A stretch of 64,000 nucleotides of DNA, taken from Rhizobium sp. BK251 (GTDB taxonomy: Bacteria; Pseudomonadota; Alphaproteobacteria; Rhizobiales; Rhizobiaceae). The notes under the pieces are model-generated. The model saw only the letters and a program-made list of their open reading frames with translations, was not told the origin of the DNA and did no database searches. A program made the position numbers and the translations under genes. Location of the stretch: assembly GCF_004345245.1 (NCBI RefSeq), contig NZ_SLUQ01000004.1:1-64000 (forward strand). The letters are read 5' to 3'. Shown here piece by piece: positions 11,939 to 21,292 of the stretch. Each line of letters begins with the position of its first letter. The first letter of the stretch is position 1.

Positions 11939-12338
11939 ATATCTCTACCAAGACCCGCGCGGGATGCCGGAAACGAAAGGCTTCCGCACCACCAGGCGCC
12001 ATTCACAGACCGCCGGGAGAGGAAAAGCCGGACCCGGCACCACGAAACCCGACAAAAGGCTCCCCGAAGAGCCCGGCAACGCCTGCACGCCCGGCCCCTT
12101 CCGAAACCCAGCCCGCCGGGGACGAAAGTTGGCGTCTCTTATCGAGTTTGCAAGGGGGTGGCAAGGGTGGATGGAGAGGCCAACACGCGGCGGCGCCGGG
12201 AAGGCCGCTTTGCGCCAGGACCAGTCCCTGGATCGGGTAAACAACCCAGCTCGCCCATTGGTTCGGCGGTGGGTGTTCAAGACATAGCGATCAAGTCGGA
12301 CGAAGAGTACAATCATTCAAGACGAAGGGAACCGACCC
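11939..12338. other. Intergenic region upstream of lysC
   Basis: Four hundred bases between divergent lysC and the broken beta-propeller gene. Overlapping open frames on both strands have poor codon use and no binding sites. The lysC promoter should lie here; I saw no clear boxes, riboswitch fold or leader peptide. The last 70 bases fall in GC, marking the change from core to accessory sequence. Confidence 0.4.
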
Positions 12339-13255
12339 ATGATCAGATCGATCGTCATTGCGGCGGTCGCTTTTGCCTCGCCGGCCACAGGCACCGAGTT
12401 CAGCGCAGCGGATCTGGCGGTGGAGGCGCGCATTGAGCGTCGGGGTGACTTCATCGGATTTGGTTTCGAGTCCGTTTGGATGATGCAGGAAGGCACGCTG
12501 GTACGCGTTGATCCCACTGACAATAGCGTCATCGACATCAAGATTCCGGGAGCGCGGGGGCCGTATCGCGGCATGGCCGTGGGTGAAGGGGCGCCTGGGT
12601 ACCGGACATCGGCACTGATACGATCACCAAGATCGATCCAGCCACAAACAGCATTGCACTTACCATCCCCGTCGAGATGCTCGGCTCCGAAGGTAGCGTT
12701 GGGCTCGGTGAAGGCTCCCTGTGGGTTGCGACGGTCGGCGTCGGGAAATCATTGCTCTTGCGGTATGACTCCGCGACGGGCGCGGAGCAGGCGCGCATAA
12801 GCATGCCGCTGGGGCATGGCGTGACAGTTGCGTTCGGGTCTGTGTGGGTAACCGGTGCGGCCAAGGATCAACTTTATCGCATCGATGCCGCTACTAATGA
12901 ACTTGTTGCAACAATCAATCTCGGCGCCGGGCCAGTCTTCATCACGGCGGGCTTCGGCTCGATCTGGGTGGTCGAACTCCGCGACGGCGTCGTGCAGCGT
13001 ATCGATCCGGAGACGAATGCAGTTATTGCTACCATCGCGACTGGTGGACATAGGGGTGGCGATATCATCGCGGGCGGCGGATATGTCTGGGCGTCTTATT
13101 ACGACGGATTGCCCCTAGTGCAGATTAATCCCAAGACAAACCAATCGCAGATATACGCCGGCACTGGGTTTGGCGACGGGCTGGCGTCCGGGGCGGGCTC
13201 GATCTGGATTTCCGGAAGAACCATCGCGAGGATATCACCGCCGACCTGGCGCTAG
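12339..13255 (+). pseudogene. Broken YncE/Vgb-like beta-propeller protein gene (frameshift)
   Basis: Two frames together encode an exported seven-bladed-propeller-like protein. The first frame opens at ATG 12339 with a signal peptide (MIRSIVIAAVAFASPATGTE) and blade-like repeats up to GEGA near 12593. The protein then continues one frame over, from WVPDIGTDTITKIDPATN to the stop at 13255, with repeated SVWV/SIWV and IDP-T-N motifs. One missing base near 12590-12600 explains the shift. The C terminus ends abruptly after SGRTIARISPPTWR, so a second lesion near 13215 is possible. Such proteins are usually periplasmic with unknown ligands. A sequencing error is the alternative explanation. Confidence 0.7.
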
Positions 13256-13722
13256 ACCCTGCCGATGAGCCGGCGCGGTTCACCAAACGTGGGCCTAGCG
13301 TCCGCCTTGGGGCCAAGAGCAGTCAACCGCCTTCGACCACTCTGCGCCAGAAGAAGACATCTGCTTTGACTAGGATGAGTGACCGCATTGCGGCCGGAAG
13401 GAGACTGACCGCATCTGGAGATGCTAGCCAGAAATGCAGACCTAGCGCAGTTGCTGTTCAGGTCTCCTCCGAAACGCCATTTCGCGAACAAAACTGGGCA
13501 CTTCCGCTGAAGCCCCGCTCGCCGCCCATCACCAGATGTTCAAGAGCCGTCCGCTTTTCGTGGATACTCATTTCCGTGTCGTCCACCTCGACGCCGTCGG
13601 TCACAAACAAGGATGACGGCTCGATGGAGGTGGAGATCGCCTGGACGTTACCTCTTACCACTTGTTGACTCACCCGCGGGTGAACAATAACTTGCGAACT
13701 CGGTCGTTGGGCTTGTCCTCAC
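13256..13722. other. Intergenic region with a decayed dispersed element and the cyclase promoter
   Basis: Bases 13287-13345 contain GGGGCCAAGAGCAGTC and CCGCCTTCGACCA, which resemble pieces near 25350 and 35510, so this looks like a decayed dispersed repeat. A 71-codon frame on the minus strand (13673-13458, GTG start) reads fairly smoothly but lacks supporting evidence. The right end holds a promoter with a palindrome in its spacer (13665-13693). Confidence 0.4.
13665..13693 (+). promoter_or_regulatory. Promoter with a 14-bp palindromic operator in its spacer
   Basis: TTGACT (13665-13670) and TAACTT (13688-13693) are 17 bases apart, pointing to the cyclase gene that starts at 13723. The perfect palindrome TCACCCGCGGGTGA (13670-13683) fills most of the spacer, a position where a bound dimer would block RNA polymerase. 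The regulator is not identified. Confidence 0.5.
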
Positions 13723-15429
13723 ATGGCGGATCAATCTCTTCAGCGTCGCCTTGCCGCCATCGTCGTTGCCGATGTGGTGGGATATTCACGCCTGATGGAG
13801 GCTGATGAAGTCGCAACGCTGGCGAACCTCAGGGAACTCCGTTCTGGCGTTATCGAGCCGGCTGTAATGCGCCACAACGGTCGCATCTTCAAGGTCATGG
13901 GCGACGCATTCTTAATCGAATTCGGCAGCGCGGTGGGCGCGGTCGCAGCAGCGTTGGAAATGCAACGGGCCACCACTGCTGTTGAGGCTTCCGGAGACCG
14001 ACGCCTGATTTTGCGTGTAGGTGTCAATCTGGGAGATGTCATTGACGATGGTTCAGACGTCCTCGGCGACGACGTCAATGTCGCGGCGCGCCTCGAGACG
14101 CAGGCCGCACCGGGAGGTATCTGCATTTCAGCCAGAGTTCACGACGAGATCGTCGGCAAGATCGGCGACCGGTTCTTTGATGCAGGCGAACGCTACCTGA
14201 AGAACCTGACTCGCCCGGTCCACGTGTGGCATTGGCCGGATGCGCTGCAGAGCATCTTGCCGCTGCCCGAGTGTCCCTCGATCGCTGTATTGCCGTTCAC
14301 GAATATGAGTGGGGATGAAGCGGACGCGCCTTTCGTCGACGGCTTGACCGAAGACCTGATCACCGACCTTTCCCGCACGGCTGGCCTGTTCGTCATCGCG
14401 CGCAATTCGGTGTACGCCTACAAGGGCAAGCCGGTCGACGTACGGCTGGTCGCCCAGGAGCTCGGCGTCCGCTACGTCCTCGAGGGGAGCGCCAGACGCG
14501 CAATGGGCCGTGTCCGCATCAGTGCCCAATTGATCGACGCACTTGGCGGCCAGCACTTGTGGGCCGACCGGTTTGACAGGACGGTGGAAGATGTTTTCGA
14601 ATTACAGGATGAAGTTAACGCCAAGATTGTTGAAGCCCTCGTCGGCCGGCTGACCAACCAGACGCAGCGCAAGCGGCCGAAGAACTTTGAGGCGTACGAT
14701 CTGTGTGTACGCGCCCGTCTCCTAACGGAAGAGTCGCCGCAAACTGAGCGCGAGGCCTATATGCTGCTCCAACGCGCGGTCAAGCTCGAGCCATCATATG
14801 CCGAAGCGCTCGGTCTGCTCGCCTACAACCGTTGGCTTGCCTGGACTCATTTCGGCGAGCCCGAAGATCCTAACCGTCGGATGGCGGTGACGTTCGCGCA
14901 GAAGGCGGTCGACCTCGACCCCAACGATGCCGGCTGCCGTTATGTTCTGGGGACCATTTTGGCTTATGAGCGGCGATGGGAGGAATCGGAGGCTGCCTTC
15001 GCCAAGGCCCTGGAGCTGGACCCCAACCACGCCGATACCTGGGCCGCCATGTCGGACGTGTCCGTGCTGGACGGCAGGGTTGCCGACGGACTAGCGCAGA
15101 TCGAAAAAGCTCTGCGGCTCAATCCCTATCCGACCTGCTGGTATCTTTGTCATCTTGGGCAGGCGCAATATGCCGCCCGTGACTATGCGGCGGCGAAAGC
15201 TACGCTTCGCAGGGAAGACACGTATCGTACCAACTCGCGCAAATTCCTGGCTGCGACACTTGCTCAGTTGGGCCACAGTGAGGAGGCGCGGCGAGAAGCA
15301 GAATTGTTCCTGATCGCCCACCCTCATTTCACGATCGGCCATTGGCTCAGCTCCCAGCCGCTGCGCGATGCATCTGTACGAGACCACTTTGTCGACGGCT
15401 TCCGAAAGGCCGGCCTGCCGGAGATGTGA
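13723..15429 (+). CDS. Class III adenylate/guanylate cyclase with TolB-like and TPR domains
   Basis: The 568-residue protein starts with a class III nucleotide cyclase domain (about 8-180): metal ligands D17 (VVADVVGYSRLM) and D61 (KVMGDAFLIEF), and the GDDVNVAARLE stretch with the transition-state Asn and Arg, so it should be active. A TolB-N/FlgO-like domain follows (about 185-320; PSIAVLPFTNMSGDEADAPF), then TPR-type helices to the end. The same architecture occurs at 43178-45055 in this window. No transmembrane helix is visible, so it is probably cytoplasmic or peripheral. Expected product is cAMP; the substrate choice is not proven by sequence. An operator-like palindrome lies in its promoter. 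Confidence 0.88.
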   Translation: MADQSLQRRLAAIVVADVVGYSRLMEADEVATLANLRELRSGVIEPAVMRHNGRIFKVMGDAFLIEFGSAVGAVAAALEMQRATTAVEASGDRRLILRVGVNLGDVIDDGSDVLGDDVNVAARLETQAAPGGICISARVHDEIVGKIGDRFFDAGERYLKNLTRPVHVWHWPDALQSILPLPECPSIAVLPFTNMSGDEADAPFVDGLTEDLITDLSRTAGLFVIARNSVYAYKGKPVDVRLVAQELGVRYVLEGSARRAMGRVRISAQLIDALGGQHLWADRFDRTVEDVFELQDEVNAKIVEALVGRLTNQTQRKRPKNFEAYDLCVRARLLTEESPQTEREAYMLLQRAVKLEPSYAEALGLLAYNRWLAWTHFGEPEDPNRRMAVTFAQKAVDLDPNDAGCRYVLGTILAYERRWEESEAAFAKALELDPNHADTWAAMSDVSVLDGRVADGLAQIEKALRLNPYPTCWYLCHLGQAQYAARDYAAAKATLRREDTYRTNSRKFLAATLAQLGHSEEARREAELFLIAHPHFTIGHWLSSQPLRDASVRDHFVDGFRKAGLPEM

Positions 15430-15692
15430 CGGCGGGTGCGGACAATCCCGACGCGTTCGAGGACGTGATCAACGGATATGCGCTGTGCGAGAGCGGCGGT
15501 CTGGATCGAAGTGCCAAGCTGACGGAACCATAGCTAAGGTCGTGAAATGACCGCGCGGTTGGCCCTTTGCTGCCGATCGAGGTCGATCCGAGGAACCTGC
15601 GGTATGTGTTAGAATGCAGCCCAAAGGCGCAATGCGACATACGCACTGCGAGGGCAGCCGACGTTGTGCTCTTGGAAGGGGAGACGAGGACG

Positions 15693-16802
15693 ATGCCGAC
15701 ACCACAGCAACCCAGTCTGATCGTTCGACAGAAATCCCCACCGAACATCGAGTTTCCGTTTGCGTCGCTGTCCGATTGGCTGATCCCAACCGAGCTGTTC
15801 TTCGTGCGAAACCATTTCCCGTCGCCGGACCTCGATGCGCGAGACTGGAGATTGCGGGTTGACGGGGCGGTGGAGCGGCCGATCGAACTTGACCTCGACA
15901 GCATCATGGCGATGCGGAGCACGACTTTGACCGCCGTCGTCGAGTGCGCAGGGAACGGGCGCGTCTACTATGAGCCGCCGAAGGAGGGGTTGCAGTGGCA
16001 GAATGGAGCCGTCGGCAATGCCGCGTGGACAGGTGTTCTTCTCCGCGAGATTTTGGAAATGGCGGGCGTCAAGCGAACCGCCCGTGAGGTTCTGCTCGCG
16101 GGCGCCGACAGTGGCGTCGTCGACGCGAACAAGAAAACGGCTTCTCCTGGCCCCATCGCTTTTGCGCGCAGTTTGCCGCTTGAGAAGGCCATCGCTCACA
16201 GCACGATCCTTGCCTATTCGATGAACGAGGAGCCGTTGACGCGCGATCATGGTTACCCGCTGCGCGCGGTCGTGGGCGGCTGGTTCGGCATGGCTTGGGT
16301 TAAGTGGATCACGCATATCACGGTTGTAGAGCAACCGTTCCTTGGCTACTGGCAGGCGCGCGACTATTTCCGTTGGGAGCGCAACCTCGGAGAACCCAGG
16401 CTGGTCCCGCTTGCGGAGATGGAGGTCAAGGCGCAGATCGCGCGCCCCGTACAGGGGGCGCGTCTCATCGTCGGCCAACCGTACCGGATTTTCGGAGCCG
16501 CCTGGAGCGGAGAGGTTGGTATCCGGCAGGTGCAGGTCTGCACCGGAGATGGCAGGGGCTGGCGCGAGGGAAGGCTCCTCGAAACAGAACGTCCCTTTGC
16601 ATGGCGCTTGTGGGAGTACATGTGGACCCCTGAAGAAGTGGGGCCACATATACTGCGATGCCGAGCGATCGATGGGGCGGGGTGCGTACAGCCCGACCAG
16701 CAGCGTTCCGACTGCGAGAGCTACGCGGCCAATTGGATCATTCCGGTGGAGGTTACGGTCGTTCCCGAGACACAGACGTACGAGGAGGAATTCGTAATCT
16801 GA
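15693..16802 (+). CDS. Molybdopterin-dependent sulfite oxidase-family oxidoreductase
   Basis: The 369-residue protein has the oxidoreductase molybdopterin-binding domain (about 40-235) with C85 in VVECAGNGR, the position of the molybdenum-ligating cysteine, and a C-terminal Mo-co dimerisation domain (about 260-365). Relatives oxidise sulfite or reduce sulfoxides. No heme domain or signal peptide is visible, so the electron acceptor and location are open. I chose ATG 15693, preceded by GGAAGGGGAGACGAGG, over the ORF start at 15567. No cytochrome partner gene is adjacent. Confidence 0.85.
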   Translation: MPTPQQPSLIVRQKSPPNIEFPFASLSDWLIPTELFFVRNHFPSPDLDARDWRLRVDGAVERPIELDLDSIMAMRSTTLTAVVECAGNGRVYYEPPKEGLQWQNGAVGNAAWTGVLLREILEMAGVKRTAREVLLAGADSGVVDANKKTASPGPIAFARSLPLEKAIAHSTILAYSMNEEPLTRDHGYPLRAVVGGWFGMAWVKWITHITVVEQPFLGYWQARDYFRWERNLGEPRLVPLAEMEVKAQIARPVQGARLIVGQPYRIFGAAWSGEVGIRQVQVCTGDGRGWREGRLLETERPFAWRLWEYMWTPEEVGPHILRCRAIDGAGCVQPDQQRSDCESYAANWIIPVEVTVVPETQTYEEEFVI

Positions 16803-17214
16803 TCACCAGTATGGAACGGAATGGCGGTTTTTGGGGTCGCGAAGCCGTCTACGGCAAACGAGTCTTCTATGTCCGCATTGGGCCGGTCGCAGCCATTTGA
16901 CCAAGGCCGTTCTGCACCAAGAGCGGGACTTGCCACTACTCTTACCAACGGCGTGGCGAGGTAACGAGGCGAATGGATCGCGTGTGCCTTGACGTGTACG
17001 CTTTTCGCGCGCCACCGCGTTCCTTTTTGATTTCCCAAAAGCCGACATTGCTTGGGGCCGGCAGGCGCAGCAATCATGCGCCTTGTCAGGACTTGCAAAC
17101 GGCTTCACGAGTGAAAGCGGCTTTACGGATATATCTGTGAATGGCACGCTGCCACGACGGCGCAGCGCCGCGACAATTTGTTGAATCACAGCCGGCAAGC
17201 TTCGATCTCTTCCC
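16803..17214. other. Intergenic region with a dispersed repeat copy
   Basis: Bases 16889-16926 match 35526-35563 at 30 of 38 positions without gaps (GCAGCCATTTGACCAAGGCC against GCAGCCACTTGACCATGGCC, then GCACCAAGAGCGG against GCGCCAAGAGCGG). Both copies lie in gene-free stretches, so they are probably remnants of a dispersed element. Nothing else recognisable lies between the sulfite-oxidase-like gene and the LuxR-type regulator. Confidence 0.45.
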
Positions 17215-20073
17215 ATGCCTGTGGCGCCGTCGACCTCGACAGGGCGCAGAGGGATCAATGGTTACCTGATGGCCAAGCAGACGAAAGAGATGCAATCGTC
17301 GCGGCGGAAGCCGCGCAAGGGGACCGTGCTCCCGCCACTCCAGCCCTTGCAGGGACGAGAGCAGGACATTGCCCTGATTCAGCACCTGATAGAGCGGGTC
17401 GATCATGGTGGAGCGTCGCTCGTCATCAGCGGTGAGCCCGGGATCGGGAAATCCGCGCTCCTCGAGCTCGCCAGGCATAGAGCCCTCGAACGCGACATCA
17501 CGGTCCTGAGCATGATAGGCGTTCTGGCCGAGGTCCACTTGCCGTTCGCAGCACTCGAGCAGGCGCTGCGCCCGCTGATGAAGCAGGCAGCGGACCTGGT
17601 CCCTCGGCAGCGGTCTGCGTTGCAGGCCGCTTTCGGCATACATGACGAGATGGGGGCTCCCGATATCTTTCTGGTCGCGCTTGCGACGCTGTCGCTTCTG
17701 ACCGACAGCGCGACGCGCAGGCCCATCCTGCTCATTGCCGACGACGCTCAATGGCTGGACGAGGCAACCCATGAGGTGCTGGCCTTCATCTCACGCAGGC
17801 TGAGTTCGGACCCTATCGTTCTCATGGTGGCGATGCGCGATGGCTTCAACCGTTCATTCGACGGCGCCAACACCCTTCGGCTGCGGCTTTCGGGACTTGA
17901 CGATGCCGATGCCGAACGTCTGCTGGATGCGCATGCGCCCGGCATTCCCGACGAATTGCGCAGTCGCTTCCTCAAGGAGGCCTCCGGCAATCCGCTCGCC
18001 CTCTTGGAACTGCCTCGCGACAAGAAGGCAGCCGAGCAGCGCGATGCAACGTGGCTTCCACTGACGGAGCGCCTGGAGCGTGCCTTTTCAGCCCGTTTGG
18101 CCGATCTTCCGGCTTCGGCCCGAACCCTGCTGTTCGTGGCAGCCGAGAACGACGGGACGTCGCTCGATGAAATCCTGCGTGCCGCGGAAGCGGTGTCGGG
18201 TGAGCGGCTGGATGTCAGTGCCTTGATGCCGGCGGTCGCCGTCAAGCTGATCGACATCGATGGAACGGACGTGCGGTTCCGGCACCCGCTTGTGCGTTCG
18301 GCGATGCATCAGGCCGCAGATCTGGCAACGCGGCAAAGGATCCATGCCGCGCTTGCGGCCATTGTTCATGACCAACTGGATCGCCAGCTATGGCACCGTG
18401 CGGCGGCGACGATCGGACCGGATGACGAACTGGCGGGCGAATACGATCGCATGGCGGCGCGGGCACTGAGGAAAGGCGCCGTCGCCATGGCGATCGAGGT
18501 CCTCGAAAAGGCGGCTCGGCTGAGCAGCACCGCGAGAGGCAAAAGCGAGCGGCTCTTGCGCGCCGCCGAGCTCGCCGCCGATCTCGGGCAGCCGGAACTC
18601 CTCGACCGCTTGCTGCTTGAAGCCGGCGTGAGTGAATCGGATCATCTCGCCACGGCGCGGATCGGCTGGTGCCGCGAGATCGTCCAGCCTCCGATGGTCA
18701 ATGATCCGGCGAAAATCCCGACTTTGATTGGCCTGGCCGCTCAGGCCAATGCTGCCGGCGCCACGGATCTGGCGAGCCATCTGCTGTGGCGTGCAGCCCA
18801 ACGCTGCTGGTGGAGCAATGCGGACAGGCACCTTCGCAAAAGCATCCTCGCCGCTGCAAACAGCCTCAAACTGCCTGAGACGGACCCATGCCTGATCGCA
18901 ATATCCGCATACGCCGAGCCGCTCCAACTCGGGGGTGAAATATACAACAGGCTCCAGCGGCTTGCCGGAGCAAGCGGCGGCACTCCTGCGGCTGCGCGAA
19001 TCCTCGGTAGCACTGCCAATGTCATTGGTGCCTTCGACCTCGGCGTTAGTTTCCTGACCGATTCCGCCGCCGCGCTGCGTGAACAAGGGCGACTGAGCGA
19101 CCTTGCGCGCGTGCTTTTTGCTCAGGCCTGGGCCGAAATGGAGGTGGGCGATTGGACCCGCGCAATGAGAGAGGCCGAAGAATCCGTTCGCTTTGCCGAA
19201 GATACGGGCGGAACCCTATGGCACGCCGCGGCTACGATCGTGAAAGCCAAGCTCGCCGGAATGATGGGCAATCTCGAGCAATCGCAGGCATTTGCGGCGC
19301 AGGCGGAACGCCTGGTCCTGTCGGCAGGAGCGAGTTTCCTGCTGGCCATGCTGCAGATCGCCCGAGGCATCTCGGCAATCGGCGCGGGCCGGCATTGGGA
19401 AGCCTACGAGCATCTGCGGCGTCTTTTTACGCCTGCCGATCCGGCCTTCAATTCCGGTCTCCAATTCTTCGGGCTCGCGGATTTCGTGGAGGCTGCCGTT
19501 TTCTCCGGCAATGCCGAGGCGGCCCGTCATGTCATCGAGGAGATCGAGCGCGTCGCTGCTCCGACGCCGGTGCCGTGGGTGGAGACGATGCTGTATTATG
19601 GCAAGGCGCTGCTTGCGGCGCCTGAAGATGCCGAGCAGTTCTTCCTGAAAGGCCTGGGCCCGGTCGCGAAGAAGTGGCCGTTTTTGAGAGGACGTCTTCT
19701 CCTGGCTTATGGCGGATGGCTGCGCCGCCAGCGCAGGTCCGTGGACGCGAGGGCGCCGTTGCGTGAGGCCCGCGATATCTTCGATGCCTTGAGCGCTCTG
19801 CCTTGGAGCGACAGGGCAAGGGAGGAACTGCGTGCTTCGGGAGAAGCCAGCCGCCGCCGAACCGAGTACGTCTGGGAAATGCTCACGCCGCAGCAGCTTC
19901 ACATCGCGCAACTCGCGGCCGAGGGTCTCTCGAACAAGGAAATCGGCGCCAGGCTCTACTTGTCGCACAGGACCGTCGGCTACCACCTCCACCGCATCTT
20001 TTCGAAGACCGGCGTCACGTCGCGCTCTGCGCTGCGTCCCCTCCTCACGGATGCCGGCAATCCCCAAACTTGA
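17215..20073 (+). CDS. Large ATP-binding LuxR-family regulator (MalT/LAL type)
   Basis: The 952-residue protein has an N-terminal AAA-type ATPase with Walker A GEPGIGKS (73-80) and Walker B ILLIADDAQWLDEA (about 165-178), a long helical TPR-like middle, and a C-terminal LuxR helix-turn-helix (LTPQQLHIAQLAAEGLSNKE onward, about 885-945). This is the LAL layout, in which ATP and an inducer switch the activator on. The start is uncertain: ATG 17215 lacks a binding site, while ATG 17269 has GAGGGA 14 bases upstream. An exported alpha/beta hydrolase gene lies 98 bases downstream on the same strand and is the obvious target, which is inference. Confidence 0.88.
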   Translation: MPVAPSTSTGRRGINGYLMAKQTKEMQSSRRKPRKGTVLPPLQPLQGREQDIALIQHLIERVDHGGASLVISGEPGIGKSALLELARHRALERDITVLSMIGVLAEVHLPFAALEQALRPLMKQAADLVPRQRSALQAAFGIHDEMGAPDIFLVALATLSLLTDSATRRPILLIADDAQWLDEATHEVLAFISRRLSSDPIVLMVAMRDGFNRSFDGANTLRLRLSGLDDADAERLLDAHAPGIPDELRSRFLKEASGNPLALLELPRDKKAAEQRDATWLPLTERLERAFSARLADLPASARTLLFVAAENDGTSLDEILRAAEAVSGERLDVSALMPAVAVKLIDIDGTDVRFRHPLVRSAMHQAADLATRQRIHAALAAIVHDQLDRQLWHRAAATIGPDDELAGEYDRMAARALRKGAVAMAIEVLEKAARLSSTARGKSERLLRAAELAADLGQPELLDRLLLEAGVSESDHLATARIGWCREIVQPPMVNDPAKIPTLIGLAAQANAAGATDLASHLLWRAAQRCWWSNADRHLRKSILAAANSLKLPETDPCLIAISAYAEPLQLGGEIYNRLQRLAGASGGTPAAARILGSTANVIGAFDLGVSFLTDSAAALREQGRLSDLARVLFAQAWAEMEVGDWTRAMREAEESVRFAEDTGGTLWHAAATIVKAKLAGMMGNLEQSQAFAAQAERLVLSAGASFLLAMLQIARGISAIGAGRHWEAYEHLRRLFTPADPAFNSGLQFFGLADFVEAAVFSGNAEAARHVIEEIERVAAPTPVPWVETMLYYGKALLAAPEDAEQFFLKGLGPVAKKWPFLRGRLLLAYGGWLRRQRRSVDARAPLREARDIFDALSALPWSDRAREELRASGEASRRRTEYVWEMLTPQQLHIAQLAAEGLSNKEIGARLYLSHRTVGYHLHRIFSKTGVTSRSALRPLLTDAGNPQT

Positions 20074-20078
20074 CTGCC

Positions 20079-20106
20079 GACCGGTCATCGGACCGGTCAT
20101 TTGACA
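20079..20106 (+). promoter_or_regulatory. Twin GACCGGTC palindromes followed by a TTGACA box
   Basis: GACCGGTC, itself palindromic, occurs at 20079-20086 and 20091-20098, a spacing of 12 bases, followed at once by TTGACA (20101-20106). Two equally spaced half-turn-type boxes just upstream of a -35-like hexamer fit an activator site such as a LuxR-type regulator could use. No convincing -10 box follows at normal spacing. Confidence 0.35.
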
Positions 20107-20171
20107 GAAGCGCAGGTTCCCTCCTGCGGGCTACCAGTGCGGTTGCATGCAACTTTCTCGGAGAGAATGAC

Positions 20172-21215
20172 GTGAAACGCTTGCCTTCACTCGCAACCCT
20201 CAGCCTCGGAGTAAGCCTTATGATTCAACCCGCTCATGCGGCTCCGGACGCCGCCACCGACCCCCGGATCGACCCGCAGGTTCGCGCGTTCCTTGCCAAG
20301 ATCAACACGGATCCAAGCCCGTTCTGGGAACTGCCGCAGCCAAAGCCCCAGGAGATCCTGACCGGTCTTCAGAACATGACCCCGGTCGACATGTCGGGAG
20401 TGACCACGACCGAGCAGACCATCACCCAGGATGGCCAGACGGTGAAGATCTACATCATGAAACCCGAGCACGTCACCGGCAAGCCTGGCGTGCTGCTGTT
20501 CATTCACGGCGGCGTCTGGATTGTCGGCAACTTCCAGAACCACCAGCGTCTTCTCCGCGATCTGGTGGTCGGCTCCGGCCAGGTCGGCGTGTTCGTCGAA
20601 TATACCTCCCTGCCCGAGGCGCGCTTCCCCACGCAGCTCGATCAGTCCTATGCCACGCTGAAATGGGTGGCGGCGCATGCTGATGAGTTCGGCGCCGACG
20701 GCAGCCGGATCGCGGTCGCCGGCAATTCGGTGGGCGGCAACATGGCCGCAGCGCTGACGCTCATGGCCAAGGACCGCAACGGCCCCAAGATCAGCTTCCA
20801 GGCGCTCCTCATTCCGGCGACCGATGCAAGCGTCGATACCGGTTCCTATCGCGAATACGGCATCGGCCGCTTCCTGGCACGTGACTTCATGAAGTACGGC
20901 TGGGATCTCTACGCCCCCGACGCCAAGACTCGCGACAACCCTTATGTGTCGCCGTTGCGCGCCAATCTCGACGAACTCAAGGACCTGCCGCCGGCACTGA
21001 TCATCACCGCCGAGAACGATCCGCTGCGCGACGAGGGCGAGGCTTACGCAAGGAAGCTGAAGGAAGCCGGCGTGACGGTCGCCGCGGCGCGCTACAACGG
21101 CACGATCCACGACTTCGTGCTGTTGAACGCCATCCGCAACGTGCCTTCCACGGAAGCAGCGATCGAACAGATCAACGACAATCTGCGCCACTATCTCGAG
21201 CCGGCAACGCACTAG
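20172..21215 (+). CDS. Exported alpha/beta hydrolase (hormone-sensitive-lipase-like esterase)
   Basis: The 347-residue protein starts with a signal peptide (residues 1-24, ending PAHAA). It has the oxyanion-hole motif HGGVWIVGN (112-120; usually HGGG), the nucleophile elbow G-N-S186-V-G, an acidic residue in ENDPLRDEGE and the final His in TIHDF, so the triad is complete. Family members are esterases on short acyl esters. I chose GTG 20172, preceded by GGAGAGAATGAC; the open frame extends far upstream but only as a shadow of the regulator gene. It probably works with the LuxR-type regulator just upstream. Confidence 0.88.
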   Translation: MKRLPSLATLSLGVSLMIQPAHAAPDAATDPRIDPQVRAFLAKINTDPSPFWELPQPKPQEILTGLQNMTPVDMSGVTTTEQTITQDGQTVKIYIMKPEHVTGKPGVLLFIHGGVWIVGNFQNHQRLLRDLVVGSGQVGVFVEYTSLPEARFPTQLDQSYATLKWVAAHADEFGADGSRIAVAGNSVGGNMAAALTLMAKDRNGPKISFQALLIPATDASVDTGSYREYGIGRFLARDFMKYGWDLYAPDAKTRDNPYVSPLRANLDELKDLPPALIITAENDPLRDEGEAYARKLKEAGVTVAAARYNGTIHDFVLLNAIRNVPSTEAAIEQINDNLRHYLEPATH

Positions 21216-21292
21216 CCGAAACAGCGACGCGGCGGACCTGCGCCGCCGCGTCGCCAACGAGGGCCTGGATTTCAGGCGGACACTCGATTGGC

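Noticed and set aside
13458..13673. 71-codon GTG-initiated frame on the minus strand
   Set aside because: It starts inside the cyclase promoter palindrome and lacks a binding site; it is probably chance or remnant.
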